A stretch of 64,000 nucleotides of DNA from Semisulcospira habei. Lineage: Eukaryota > Mollusca > Gastropoda > Semisulcospiridae. The notes under the pieces were generated by a model. It saw only the letters and a list, made by a program, of their open reading frames with translations. It was not told the origin of the DNA and did not search any database. The DNA lies in the NCBI GenBank assembly GCA_036245525.1, contig BTPG01000005.1:204862210-204926209 (forward strand), given 5' to 3'. A program made the position numbers and the translations under genes. Shown here one piece after another: positions 13,601-25,600 of this stretch; the first letter of the stretch is position 1, and every line of letters starts with the position of its first letter.

Positions 13601-16600
13601 CCATGATAATTCAAAGTTAGTGCCAGATTTGCTTGGCGCCGACAGGCGCCAAGCTAATCTGGCACTACCCTTGAATTATCATGGTCGGCCCATCTCCTGC
13701 TGTAGGGACTCGGGGCTGAATGAGTTAATGCGGTCTTACTTATGGCTCCCTTGTACCGCGACATACTGAGGCTGACTTGTATAGCCAACTTTAGCTATAT
13801 CCTAGTTCCTACATAATTGTTAGTGAGAGTGTCTGTATTTTGCATCATTTACGCCTACAACACACAACAGTGGAAAACGCACTGCCTATGAAAAGTTCAA
13901 AGTCATTTTAGTGATACAAGGTAGAAGACTCATGTTTGCGTCTCCGTTTTGAAGCTTGCCGGTAATAGAGTTGTTTCCCTTGATAAAGAATTACAGCCAC
14001 ATCCGCTCCTGTTGAAATCAGCGAAGGTTTGCGGCAAATTTTGATGAAAAAATAAATCGAAGGTGACCTATGTCAAGAGATGAGATTCTCCGGATGCTGG
14101 ATCTTGATGATGTGTGTACAATATTGACAATATTTCAGCTAATTCATAGGTTTTACAACTTGTTTCATTATAATGTGGTTATTTACAGTACTTTCTGTTA
14201 AAAATGAGGAAACTGAAGTTCAGTGCAAAAGAAAACACACACACACACACACAAAAATCCACAAATTATCCCCATTTTTTTAAAAGATGGCGGCTTATAC
14301 GAATCACGCGACAAACTTATAACTAGCACGGCTGAACTGGGCATCCCTTTTGCATTTAGTACACAAAATTTGGTGGTGATTGGGTTTAATTCAAGCTTGC
14401 TAGACAGATTTGTTTACAGTTCCTGGTTTTCTGGAAGTGTCATGGCAGCAGGCTCAGGCTGGGCAGGAAGATAAAGCAATGGCAGTGCTAGTCACAATAG
14501 TGTTAAGCTATCAATGCTGATTCACCTAAGAAAATTGGTTTGTAGTCCTACAATGACACCTCCAAAATGTACGTCTTTTTCGACCCACAAAAATCTGATT
14601 TATTCTTATCTGCAAGAGACATGGATCCTCAAGAGTCCGTGCAGCCAGGGTCTCCTGAGAATCTAAACTTCCTGCTGGAAAAATCAGACACATTTTCCTC
14701 ACGCAGAAAATCATTTCTCTGTAACTGTTCACACCGACGTTAAACCAGTATTACCACAAACTGCAAAGTACATCTTAACCCTGTGCCTGTCCATAGCGCT
14801 TTCTCCCATGATTCCTGTGGGAGTCATCACAACCATACATGCTATAGACAGTTAAAATGTTAACCCATTTAGCCCCGAGTCCCCACAGCAGGAGACTGAT
14901 TGGTCATGATTATTCAAGGGTAGTGCCAGATTAGCTTGGCGCCTTCAGGTGCCAAGCTAATCTGGCACTACCCTTGAATTATCATGGTCAATCCATCTCC
15001 TGGTCCATAGTTATTAGGCAACACCTCCAAAATTTGAGAAATGGGACCTTAGGGCTAAAAGGGTCAATATAAGTCATGAACTGCGTCTACAAACAGGTCT
15101 ATTTTTGTCCTGTTACCTTGATGATGAGCTTTTCAAAATAGACATAGGCTTGGGCAACGGACCACAGGTCTAGATGGCACTGCAACAAGGGAGAACAACA
15201 CTTTCCAATGACTGTTTGGACGTCAGCAGCACTTCCTGTCACAGTGACTCTTGCAGGAATCATCGTGACAAAAAGTGCTACCGACGGCCAGAGGGTGTAA
15301 TATTTTCTAAACCTATTCAGCCACAACACGCTACCAACCATGAGATCAACTATGATAGTTCAGGAGGGGTGTCTGAATCACTTGGCACATTAAGGCGCTA
15401 TACTATTTTGGACTAGGATGTTCAAACTGTCCCCTAAACAGTAAAACCCCTGCACAGCTGAGAAAAACTGAACACAACCAGACTGCAACAGACAAAGAGC
15501 CTCATAAGCACCTGCAGTTGCAGGGGCTCATGGGGATCGATGTCTCTTGCTGAGATTTCAATTTCAATCTTAGGATTCAATGTGTCAAAGTCCCTTTTCA
15601 TCAAAAGTACAATATACATGTGCACATTAATGACTGAATGGACAACAGAGGAAAATTATCACCATCCATAAACACTTTTAGCAGCAGTTTATCTAAGCAT
15701 CAAAGATATGAGCCTGTGAAGCATTATCTATTAAATCTCTACTGTTTGTACCTACTCTACTCAACCACTTGTAGTAGGCATCCATGGTTCTGACAAGACC
15801 CTGGGGTAATGTCTTTGGGCTACTACTGCTCCTAATAAAAACCGCTGCGAGATAGCTTTAGTTGCCTGCTCGGCGTTAAACCCCAATAACTAATTAACTA
15901 TCCTAATAAAAGCATCATAAAGGGGAAAGAAACATTCATAGAAAAGACAATTACAACACAATTGTGCTCGACTCATTCAACCCCAACACACCACAGCAAG
16001 ACATGGGTCGAGCATGATAGTTCAAGGGTGGTGCCAGAATAGCTTGGCGCCCATAGGCGCCAAGCTATTCTGGCACCACCCTTGAACTACCATGCTCGAT
16101 CTGTTTCTAGGATTGTAATACAGTCCTTCAGAGGGCAACTTTAAAATATGAGAATTTTGGTCCTGGGGTAGAATGTGTTAATGGGTCTTTCCTAAGTGTG
16201 CTTCTATCTTTGTTGGAATTTTCTCTGCATAATATACACTTGGCAGTCAGCTTTCTGGTCTGGATTCCCCTACAGAGGGGACCATAGGTAAAACAAATTC
16301 AAGCACACGCATACAGTGTACAGCAATCGAACTAAACATCTACCAAAACCTACCTTAACATAAGCAATCCGCTTCATTTCTCGTTTCAAGCTGCAAAGTA
16401 AAAATGTTGCACTCAACACAGACAACTCAGAACAAACCATGTGCTCTGGTCTGTGTTTGTGGAAATCAAAAATCACAGACCAGCACTCACACAGGAACAT
16501 TAGACTGCTGATATGAGTATTTGTAGTTCTAGGCAAACTGCTAAAATAATGAAAAGCATCTCCTCAATAGTGGAAAGATCAACTAGTATACCCCCTCCCC

Positions 16601-19600
16601 CCTTCTTCACAGAGGTACACAAAGTAACTAAGTTGGCAGGATCTTCACCAGCCAATGCAAATAAAAATGTATGCCTCTCTGCCAAAAAAAAAAAAGGTTA
16701 CATTAGCATGGGTGGGACAGAAAAAAAAAAGTTGAATCCTGAAGCGGGGGTCTAGGGGCAGCAGAGGGCCTCCCAAAAAAAAAGAAAAAAAAAAAGAAGA
16801 AAAAAAAAAGGCAATTTTTTTAAAATCTGGAAATCAATCTGTAGCTGGAAAAGTCCCACCGATATAATAGCTACAGAAGAAACGTACCTGCGCAGTTTGG
16901 ACAATGTTAGCTGGATATTGGGGAAGCGCTCTCTGAATTTATCATTTAATTCCTTCTTCAACACCGAGGGTTTCACGTAGTCGATGACCGACACCTGCAC
17001 ACAAATTACAACAAAAATAACTAAAGGTCAGTCCCAGTATACAGCTGCGCCTGGGAGACATAAAGTCAGACCACATTATTCATGATCCTGTTATTGTCAC
17101 GCTAAATACCTAACAGACTAAACCGATTAATTCTGTTCCATCTGGATTTGGAAATAAAAATTTGAACATGATAATGTAGTAATATCTGAACTCATTCAGC
17201 ACTGACACACCATGGCAAGATGTCGCTCGACCAAAATATTTCAAGGGTAGTGCCAGAATAGCTTGGCGCCTATAGGCGCCAAGCTATTCTGGCACCACCC
17301 TTGAACCCTTGAACTATCATGGTCAAGCTGTCTCTTGAATTGTAATTCAGTCCTCAGAGGACAACTCCAAAATGTGAATAATTCGTACCTGGGACACAAT
17401 GAGTTAAATATACAACAGACTATGATGCAACTGCACTCAAAGCAGTCATGGCTAAGATATCCCTCCGTGATAATGTGATATGCGCAATGCCTAGTCTGAC
17501 ATGCATGTAGGACATAATTACTGCAGTGACAAAGTGTGAACATGTGAAGGTGTAAGATGTTTTGCTTTGAGATACGTACCACATAGGATGGAAAAGTCAT
17601 GAGTGTTCGGTAGCTGCCTGAATGAAGTTCTGGATCATCTAGAATGTTGGCGTTATAATTTTCCATCACTTCCTCAGGCACTGAAATTCACAACAGGTTG
17701 GTTGTACATTGCTTAACGTCCCGACAGCAACAAGGCTTTTGAAATTCACAACAGAGCAACATAACCCAAATTCAAACGTTAAGGAAGTAACAGGACGGAA
17801 TAGGTACCAAGGACGATAAGCAGTAGGTAGGAAAAGAAACGGCTGCTATCACACAGACTCCAGGTAATGTAAGGAGTACTGTGAATAGGCGCTACCTGGA
17901 CTCAAGTGCAAGGGAGGCCAGGCAAAGCTATATTTCTAGGAGCCCAAAACGATGAATGCAAATTTCACAATCTGTGAATCTGCACACACACAAAATTGCT
18001 TGGGGAAAAAGAGAGTCGGTTATCCAAATGGCCACTATGACCAAGAACATTTGCTCTTCCCTGAAGTGCTAGCCGTCATTCCTTTTCCATTTATTTTTTG
18101 CAATATTCACACATTTCAGTAAGCCCTGCAGATTTGTACTGGTGGTTCAGCTTGGTGACGAATAAAAAAATATGTACAGTCAAACAAAGAAAGCCGTCAC
18201 AAAACAGGGGAAATGTTATATGATGTTAAATATTGTCAATCTTTTCATTATCTGTCATTTAGGATATCCCTCCCAGGATGACCTTAACCCCTTCACTGCC
18301 ACTGTACGTACGTTTGTTTTTGAAATCTTTGTTCATTCAACGAACAAAAGCCAAAACCATCAAAGAAACATGGGTGCAAACTAGTCTCAGCAAGAGACAT
18401 AGATCCTCATGAGCCCCCACAGTCGAGGGGGCTCATGAGGATCTATGTCTCTTGCAGCTGGATTGTGTTCACTTTTTCTCAGGAGTCAAGGGGATAAACC
18501 CAGATGACATTCTCCATCAGAGGAGCAGCTGGAGCTTCTCTGAACGAGATGCTCAAAAGTACACGAGGTCTTCCGAAGTCAGCAACATAGAGGATGACTA
18601 CAAGATTGATGGGAAGCCAAATCAATAAAAGCGTACATGTACAGGAAGAAGAGACAAAAGAGTTGTGACTCTCCATACAGCTAATGGTTGTGATGACGCT
18701 ATTTTAGCATTTACTCCTAGGGCACATACCATTCCTGCTAAATGCACGCAACTCATGAAGACATCTGTATTTCACATTTACCCCTTTACTGAGATGGAGG
18801 GCACAGATGTAAACCCCATTGTGCTTGCAGCCACCAGTACTGCAGTACGGTACACAGTACTGGTGGCTTCAGGCACAAGAGGTTAACCCTTTGGCTGTCG
18901 GTAGCGATTTTTGTTGCGATAATTCCGGCAGGAATCATTGCGACAAAAAACGCTACTGACAGCCAAGGTTTGAAAAACGAATATACAAAGCAACTCTAAT
19001 AATGCAAGTGCATCAGATTTTTGGCAGAACTTGAAACAACAAGAAAGGCAAAGCCCTTATGGCTCATGTGTATGACCGATCCACACGTGACAAGTGAAGG
19101 GATGGTATCCATGTTTTCTCAAAATTTAATCTGTTTTCACACATCTGTCAAACTCCTTGACCTTTGCGATGAGTTGACTAAATTAGTATACATATAAAGG
19201 TCTTATAATCACCTTTGTGCCAAATTTGATTGAAAAGTTTGCAAAATTATTGATAAGAACTACAATTCTACACACACACAAAATTGGCATTTTATACGCA
19301 TTTGCTGACCTTTTGTGACCCTTGACCTGTCCAATGGGTCATCCAAATTAGTATGCATAGATAGGTCTTACCATCAGGTATCCCTGTACTAAGTTTGGGT
19401 TTGAAGTTATGAATAGTAATTGTGAAAAAACATTTCTTGTCAAAATCTGGCTTTTTTTTTACCTATTTCCTCAGCCCTTGTGACCCTTGACCTTTCCGAG
19501 GGGTCATCCAAATTAGTATGCATAGATAGGTCTTACCATCAGGTATCTCTGTAGCAAATTTAGGTTTGAAGTTGTGAATAGTTTTGAGGAAAACATCTTT

Positions 19601-22600
19601 TGTAAAAATATGGCTATTTTGGACCTATTTCCTGAGTCCTTGTGACCCTTGACCTTTGCAAGGGATCAACCAAATTAGTATGTATAGAAAGGTCTTACCA
19701 TCTGGTATCTTTGTACCAATTTTGGGTTTGAAGTTGGAAATAGTATTTGAGAAAATATAAATTATGTTAAAATATAGCTATTTTTGATACATTTCCTGAT
19801 TCCCTGTGACCTTGACCTTTGTGAGAGGTCACTGAAATCGGTATGTTTAGAAAGGTCTTGCCACAAAGTATCCTTGGGCCAAGTTTGAAGACTGTAGCTT
19901 GAATAGTCTCCGAGAGAATGCCAACGTTAAAGTTTACCACAGACGACGCCGGACAGACGACCACTGGCCCAGAACATAGACTCACTTTTGCTTCGCACAT
20001 GAGCCAAAATCTTAGAGGGGAAAACTGGAATAGAAAAAGAAAATACCTCTATCCAAAACATGGCTAGCACGAACGCCAGTGGGGCAAGCGTCGGCGGAAA
20101 TGCTCCGCAGAACCTCAAGCCCTGAAGCAAAGGGTGCACATGGTATGGAAGGTTCCACACAGCTATTTACACACGCCTGGCTAGTGTGTTAATGCAACAT
20201 GCTCATGCAACATTAGACATTAGAAAAGAACTTGCAGCAGACCCCAGTTTGGGCAAGTGCAAACATAAGATTATTTACGATGTAACAAAGTGCACATACA
20301 ACAGAATGGTGCAAATTTGGCCTTCTTTAGACAGAAGCTCTAGTAACGTGTCACAAACACAAAACGTTTTGTATTCCAGATATGAGCAAAAAGCACACTC
20401 AACACACACACACAAACACACGCACACACACTTAGCATAACATTTTACATGAACGTTGTAGCAGAAAACATCCAACAAGGTATGATAGTATGGGTACCTC
20501 AAACTCTTTAAAAATGTATTGAAAGCACTGTCAGTGAAGTTAATGCATTTTCAGAGTTTGCATTTTGCTTTTAATCTGCATTCTGTCCATCACAAAATAA
20601 CAACACAAAACAGCAGTCAGAGGCTTGAAATTGGTGTTGTACTAACAGCCTGTTGTGGCTAGTGATTACCGACGCTATAACGGGAGCAACAAACAGGCGG
20701 GCACCACTACAATATAACACACAAAGTACCTAACAGAGAAAGACGCTTAGAAAACACAATTTATTAATATTTCGGGTAAATACCCTTTTTCAAAATATAC
20801 AAACAAACAAATAGAGAGATCAGTCGCTACTTATCTTCATTTCAATCGCAGAAGGAATGTGGCAACTGAAGGATGTGATGTAAAATAAAAGAAAAGAAAA
20901 ACAAAAGTGGATTAAAAAAAAAAACAACGTAAAATAAAAATGGCAATTTTTTTTGGTTTCTTCTGTTGCCATTTTTGGATTACCCTTGAGGACGGTTTCA
21001 CAACTACCTACCCTCCACTCCTACCTATAATCTATTACTGAAATTTAAAATTTGCATTGATTCAATGAATTATTACTTCTTGTGTACCGTGCTAAATGCT
21101 GGGTTTTTTCCCCGGGGCCCTCCCATTTCTCCCCGAGGTAGTCCTCAACTTGAAGGTGATATAAAGTTTGCCTTCAGGTTGGTGTTTAGCAGGCTTTGCG
21201 TATTAGACACTCAGCCTACTTCGTGCCCAAGGGTAATCCCCGTTCGTTCTCTCTCTCTCTTTCTTTCTGGCCTCATGTACACGCATTCACTTTTGCTCGC
21301 GCACGTGCGTGCTTACGCATACTCGTGTTCAGTTTCTCTCGGAGTCTCTCTCTTACGAGTTTTTCGTTGACGTCATTTTTATTTTACTTCTTCTTTTTCA
21401 CGCACTTTTGTTTTTATTTTTTATTTTATTTTACATCACATCCTTCAGTTGCCACATTTCTTCTGCGATTGAAATGAAGATAAGTAGCGACTGATCTTTC
21501 TATTTGTTTGTTTGTCTATTTTAAAAAAGGGTATTCACCCGAAATATTAATAAATTGTAACTGTCTTTTCTAAGCACGTTTCTTTCTCCGTTGGGCACTT
21601 CTTTCCATTTTACACGCTTGGCAGTCACCTTTTTTGGTCTGGATAATGTAACACACAGTAATAAAATGATATTGCGGAATCTATTTATTTACAGCACACT
21701 GAGACCAGTTTCCCAGGTCAATGTTTCCTTGCCACACTGGTTGTCTCCCTCAATTCCCTACAACTGATAGCGAATCAAGGGAGACAACCAGTCTGCCCCC
21801 ACCCCCACCCCCCCACCCCCCCCCCCCCCACGAGGCCATGAAGTTAACTCTACATTTAACCCGTTTAGTGCCGAGAAAATGTGTACACTGACCAACTGCA
21901 AGAGTTATAGATCCTCATGAGCCCCTGCAGTTGCAGGGGCTCATGAGGATCTATACCTCTTGCTGACACCACTTTGAATCCATCTTCCTGGGACAGCTAG
22001 GGCTTTTCGGTGTCGAATACAAAATCTGCGTCAGCTGGCACTGAACGGGTTAACCCCAAGGCCATGTTTCTCAAAATTTGGAGGGGTCACCTAACGTCCA
22101 TGTACCCAGTTGCAGGTACAAAGATAATCTGGCACTACCCTTGAATTATCATGCTCAATCCATCTCCTGCTGTATTGTGTCTTGGCTAAATTCAGCACAA
22201 AGAAAAAAAAAGTTACCAGCAGAAAAAAAAGGTCCATACATCCTTCACGTCAAGGCACCAGAGGAATAACTGCCACGAGTAATCCCGCTAGTGTCTCTGG
22301 TTGCCAATTGATACATGACTGTGGTGTGTGACTTTGGACCTTACAGGTTAACCCTTTTAGCCCCGAGACCCTGCAGCAGGAGATGGATTGATCATGATAA
22401 TTCAAGGGTAGTGCCAGTGAAGGCGCCAAGCTCATCTGGCGCTACCCTTGAATTATCATGATCAATCCATCTCCTACAACTTGTTCATAGTCATCAGGGG
22501 TCTGATGTATGGACAGAGACTAGACAAGTCCCCGACGTAGCCCTAGTCGGAAACTTGTTACGTAGGGACTAACTGAGGCATATATTTCCGATGCATGAAC

Positions 22601-25600
22601 TGAGACTTGAGTCAGACTATAAAGTCCGAGACTAGATAGGGTTAGTCCGCGACTTGTGTCAAGTGCTATTTTTAACTTGGGAATATCCAGTTCCAAATGC
22701 CACCGAGCATTCGCCGCTGGGAACAGTTTTCACCCTGCACGTGTTTTGACAGCCACTGTCTTCCATCTTCACTCTGCCTGTAAACTGTACTCATCGATTT
22801 TGGTTTTAATAATATTAATAATAATAATATTGTACATTTAAATAGCGCTTGACCTCCAAATGAATGGTGCTCTAAGTGCTTTACAAAATCACAGAACAAA
22901 AAGTACAAAAAAGATAAATTTCACGGCGCTTGAAAAGAAACTTTTTGTGAAGCTTCGTATCATCAAACTCATCTAGTGTGTGTCGACGATCTCTAAATAC
23001 TCGATTTCGGCGTAGATTTCGTCGAGATAGGAACATCATGTGGACAGCGGCTGCCATTTTGATTCGCTTTTAGTCAGAGACTAGACGCTTTACACCTAGT
23101 AAATCGTGGGCTTAAATTTGGGCTGTTTAGTCCCTGAGATAGTTTCAGACTTGGCCTAGTCTCAGTTCATGCATGTCTTACTAACATGTTAGTCTCAGGC
23201 GTATGAAGATAGTTTCGGACTTAGGCTCTAGTCTCTGTCCATACATCAGTCCCCAGACAACGCCTCCAAAAGTTTGGAAATGCAGCCGTGGGGTTAAGAG
23301 GGTTAAAACATAACATTCCCAAGTCACAGGCCAGCACATATTTAGTACGTCTTGTAGCAAATGTATTCTTCTGTGCTGGGTCCGTGATACTGGGCCACAC
23401 AGTTTTGCGCTGCATGGCGCTCTGAGCCGCAAGGGTCCAGAGTACAGTCCAGCACACGCCTAGATAATCCTATGAGTTTAACCCCTTCACTGCCCCTGGA
23501 CGCAGACTGCGTTTCTGAAATCTTTTGTTAATTCAATGCCAAACAGCCTCAGCCGCCGGGGCCCATAAGATCTATGTCTCTTGCAGTTGGATTGTGTTCA
23601 GTTTTCCCAGGCAGTGAAAGGTTTAACCCTTTTAGCCCCAAAGTCCCATTTTTCAAATTTTGGAGGAGTTGCCCAACGACTATGAACCAATTGTAGGAGA
23701 TGGATTATCATGATAATTCAAGGGTAGTGCCAGATGAGCTTGGCGCCTGAAGGCACCAAGCTCATCTGGCACTACCCTTGAATTATCATGGTCAATCCAT
23801 CTCCTGCTGCAGGGTCCCAGGGCTAAAAGGGTTAAGCACAAAGGCAAGTGAAAACCATTGCACGTTACCTGTTCCGTGGGCTGATCTAACCCTCTGATCC
23901 TAGCAGTGAACGAGGCTTGCAATTTTTCTTTGGTGTGATCATCTGTGATCTTGGGCCCTACAGATGAAGCCATAAGGTCCAAAATCACAGGCCAGCACAT
24001 TTAGTTTTGGTTACAGCATGTCGGCAAAGGCACGTACCTGCTCCGTGAGTGGACCCCTCGCCGCTCGATGTTCCTCCATCTGAATGGGCTCTCTGCAACA
24101 CCCGACCTCTGGAGGGCACCAGAAATCTGCTGTACGACACATCCTAAAGAAGAAAAGGTTCTCATTTCTTAGGCTTACTTATGAAGAGACATTTTGTGCG
24201 TGTTCTAATGTGTGAGTTTAAACCTTACAGATCAGAGCCACAACTGCACAATGTGCAAAAACCCAGACCAGCACATTCATCCTTTTCACACTGTGATGGA
24301 CAGCTAAGGACCGCTGAGACTGACCTGTCCCTCCTCCACGCGGGCAGACACTTGCAGGCCAATGTGCAGCAGACCCTCAGACGAGGAGATGGATCGCGAA
24401 CCAGACGCGTGGCGCATCCGGGGTCTGGTGTCATCTAGGCCAATCTCAGACCTGGCCAAAAATATTCGGGGTCAATTCAAATGAAGAATACTAATCTGGG
24501 TGTGTGGCATATAGGTGTCCATGTCGAGCTGTTTGCATACAATTAGAGCCTGTAAGCCCTTTCCTGCCTTCTTTTTGAAATCAATGTCAATGCAACAAAG
24601 ATTAAAGATTTCAAAGAGTCTAAACGAACATAGATACAAAGTCATTTCAGCAAGAGGCATAGATCTTCATGAGATCTCAGGGATCCCACCCTAGATTGTC
24701 CATGTAATTAGCTTATTGAGCTATATTATAAATCTATTTTATGATACAAGGGCGACACTTGCTAAATTTAAACAGTGTAACACTTGGAAGCTGTCTGTGG
24801 AGTAGCAGACGATCCAAGTGAGGAGGCCCCCCCTCTAGGGGCAATAAAAAACGCAGTGAATTGTTTGACTTTCTTCCTTTCACTTTTCCAACGTTTCTTC
24901 CCTTATCTACGTCATTACGCCACTCTGAGGTAAGGTGAGGAGCTTCTCTGTTACTAGTCTGTCAAGGCCTTGGTACGTCGAAACGTTCAGTTTTTGTCTC
25001 ATTTTGGTTTTGAGCGATACTTTCCCTACATCTTGACACCTTGGTTCTTGGCGTCCCGCTACCCGGCGCAAATCGGGAGTCGCATCGGTTAGTTCACGGA
25101 ACCCCCGTTTACAAACTGGTCCCATCGCTTTGTGGGGTCGTGCGTACTCGGGCACAATTTGCCTTACTTCTCTGGCCAGCCGCACCACCTTGCATTCCCT
25201 TTTTTACGTTTCATTCTGGCACTGACCTACTTTTGCGCGTGTGGGTCACGTGACTGGGCACTATATTATTATCAAACTCTGGATATATTTTTTTTATAGG
25301 TCCCCTACTAAATTGTTTTATCTGCAGTTTACTGTAGATTAAAAACTGTTTCAAGTCTTTGTCATTGCCATGAAATACAGGGCAACGACAACACCATAAC
25401 ACAAACTCGAGACAGGTTTTTAGTGAATACTGATGTTTTCAATTCCATTCAGATCCCCAGAAAATTACACTGCAACAACTTGCTAAATATTTAATTATGG
25501 TAGATACAAATACCTGAAAAGAGCTTTCTTCTTGAACGGCAAAACCGAGCACACGGCAATTGGGGCCCTGTCCTTGGACACAAAGAAAACCCTGAAAAAA

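Noticed and set aside
18480..18627. Possible + strand exon ([20 protein letters not shown] onward) after a tttttctcag acceptor
   Set aside because: The acceptor-like site is the conserved right end of an HP2 repeat, the frame ends in TAA after about 48 codons, and no family was recognised. It lies inside an intron of CABLES on the other strand.
22672..22762. Possible CABLES exon on the minus strand ([20 protein letters not shown])
   Set aside because: It lies inside the 22497-23254 MITE, which interrupts an HP1 repeat, and its phase does not fit between exons 7 and 8.
24129..24142. Alternative acceptor for CABLES exon 6 (gtacag before CAGATTTC)
   Set aside because: Once exon 5 (24325-24451) was found, the acceptor at 24144 keeps the frame, so the inner one is not needed.
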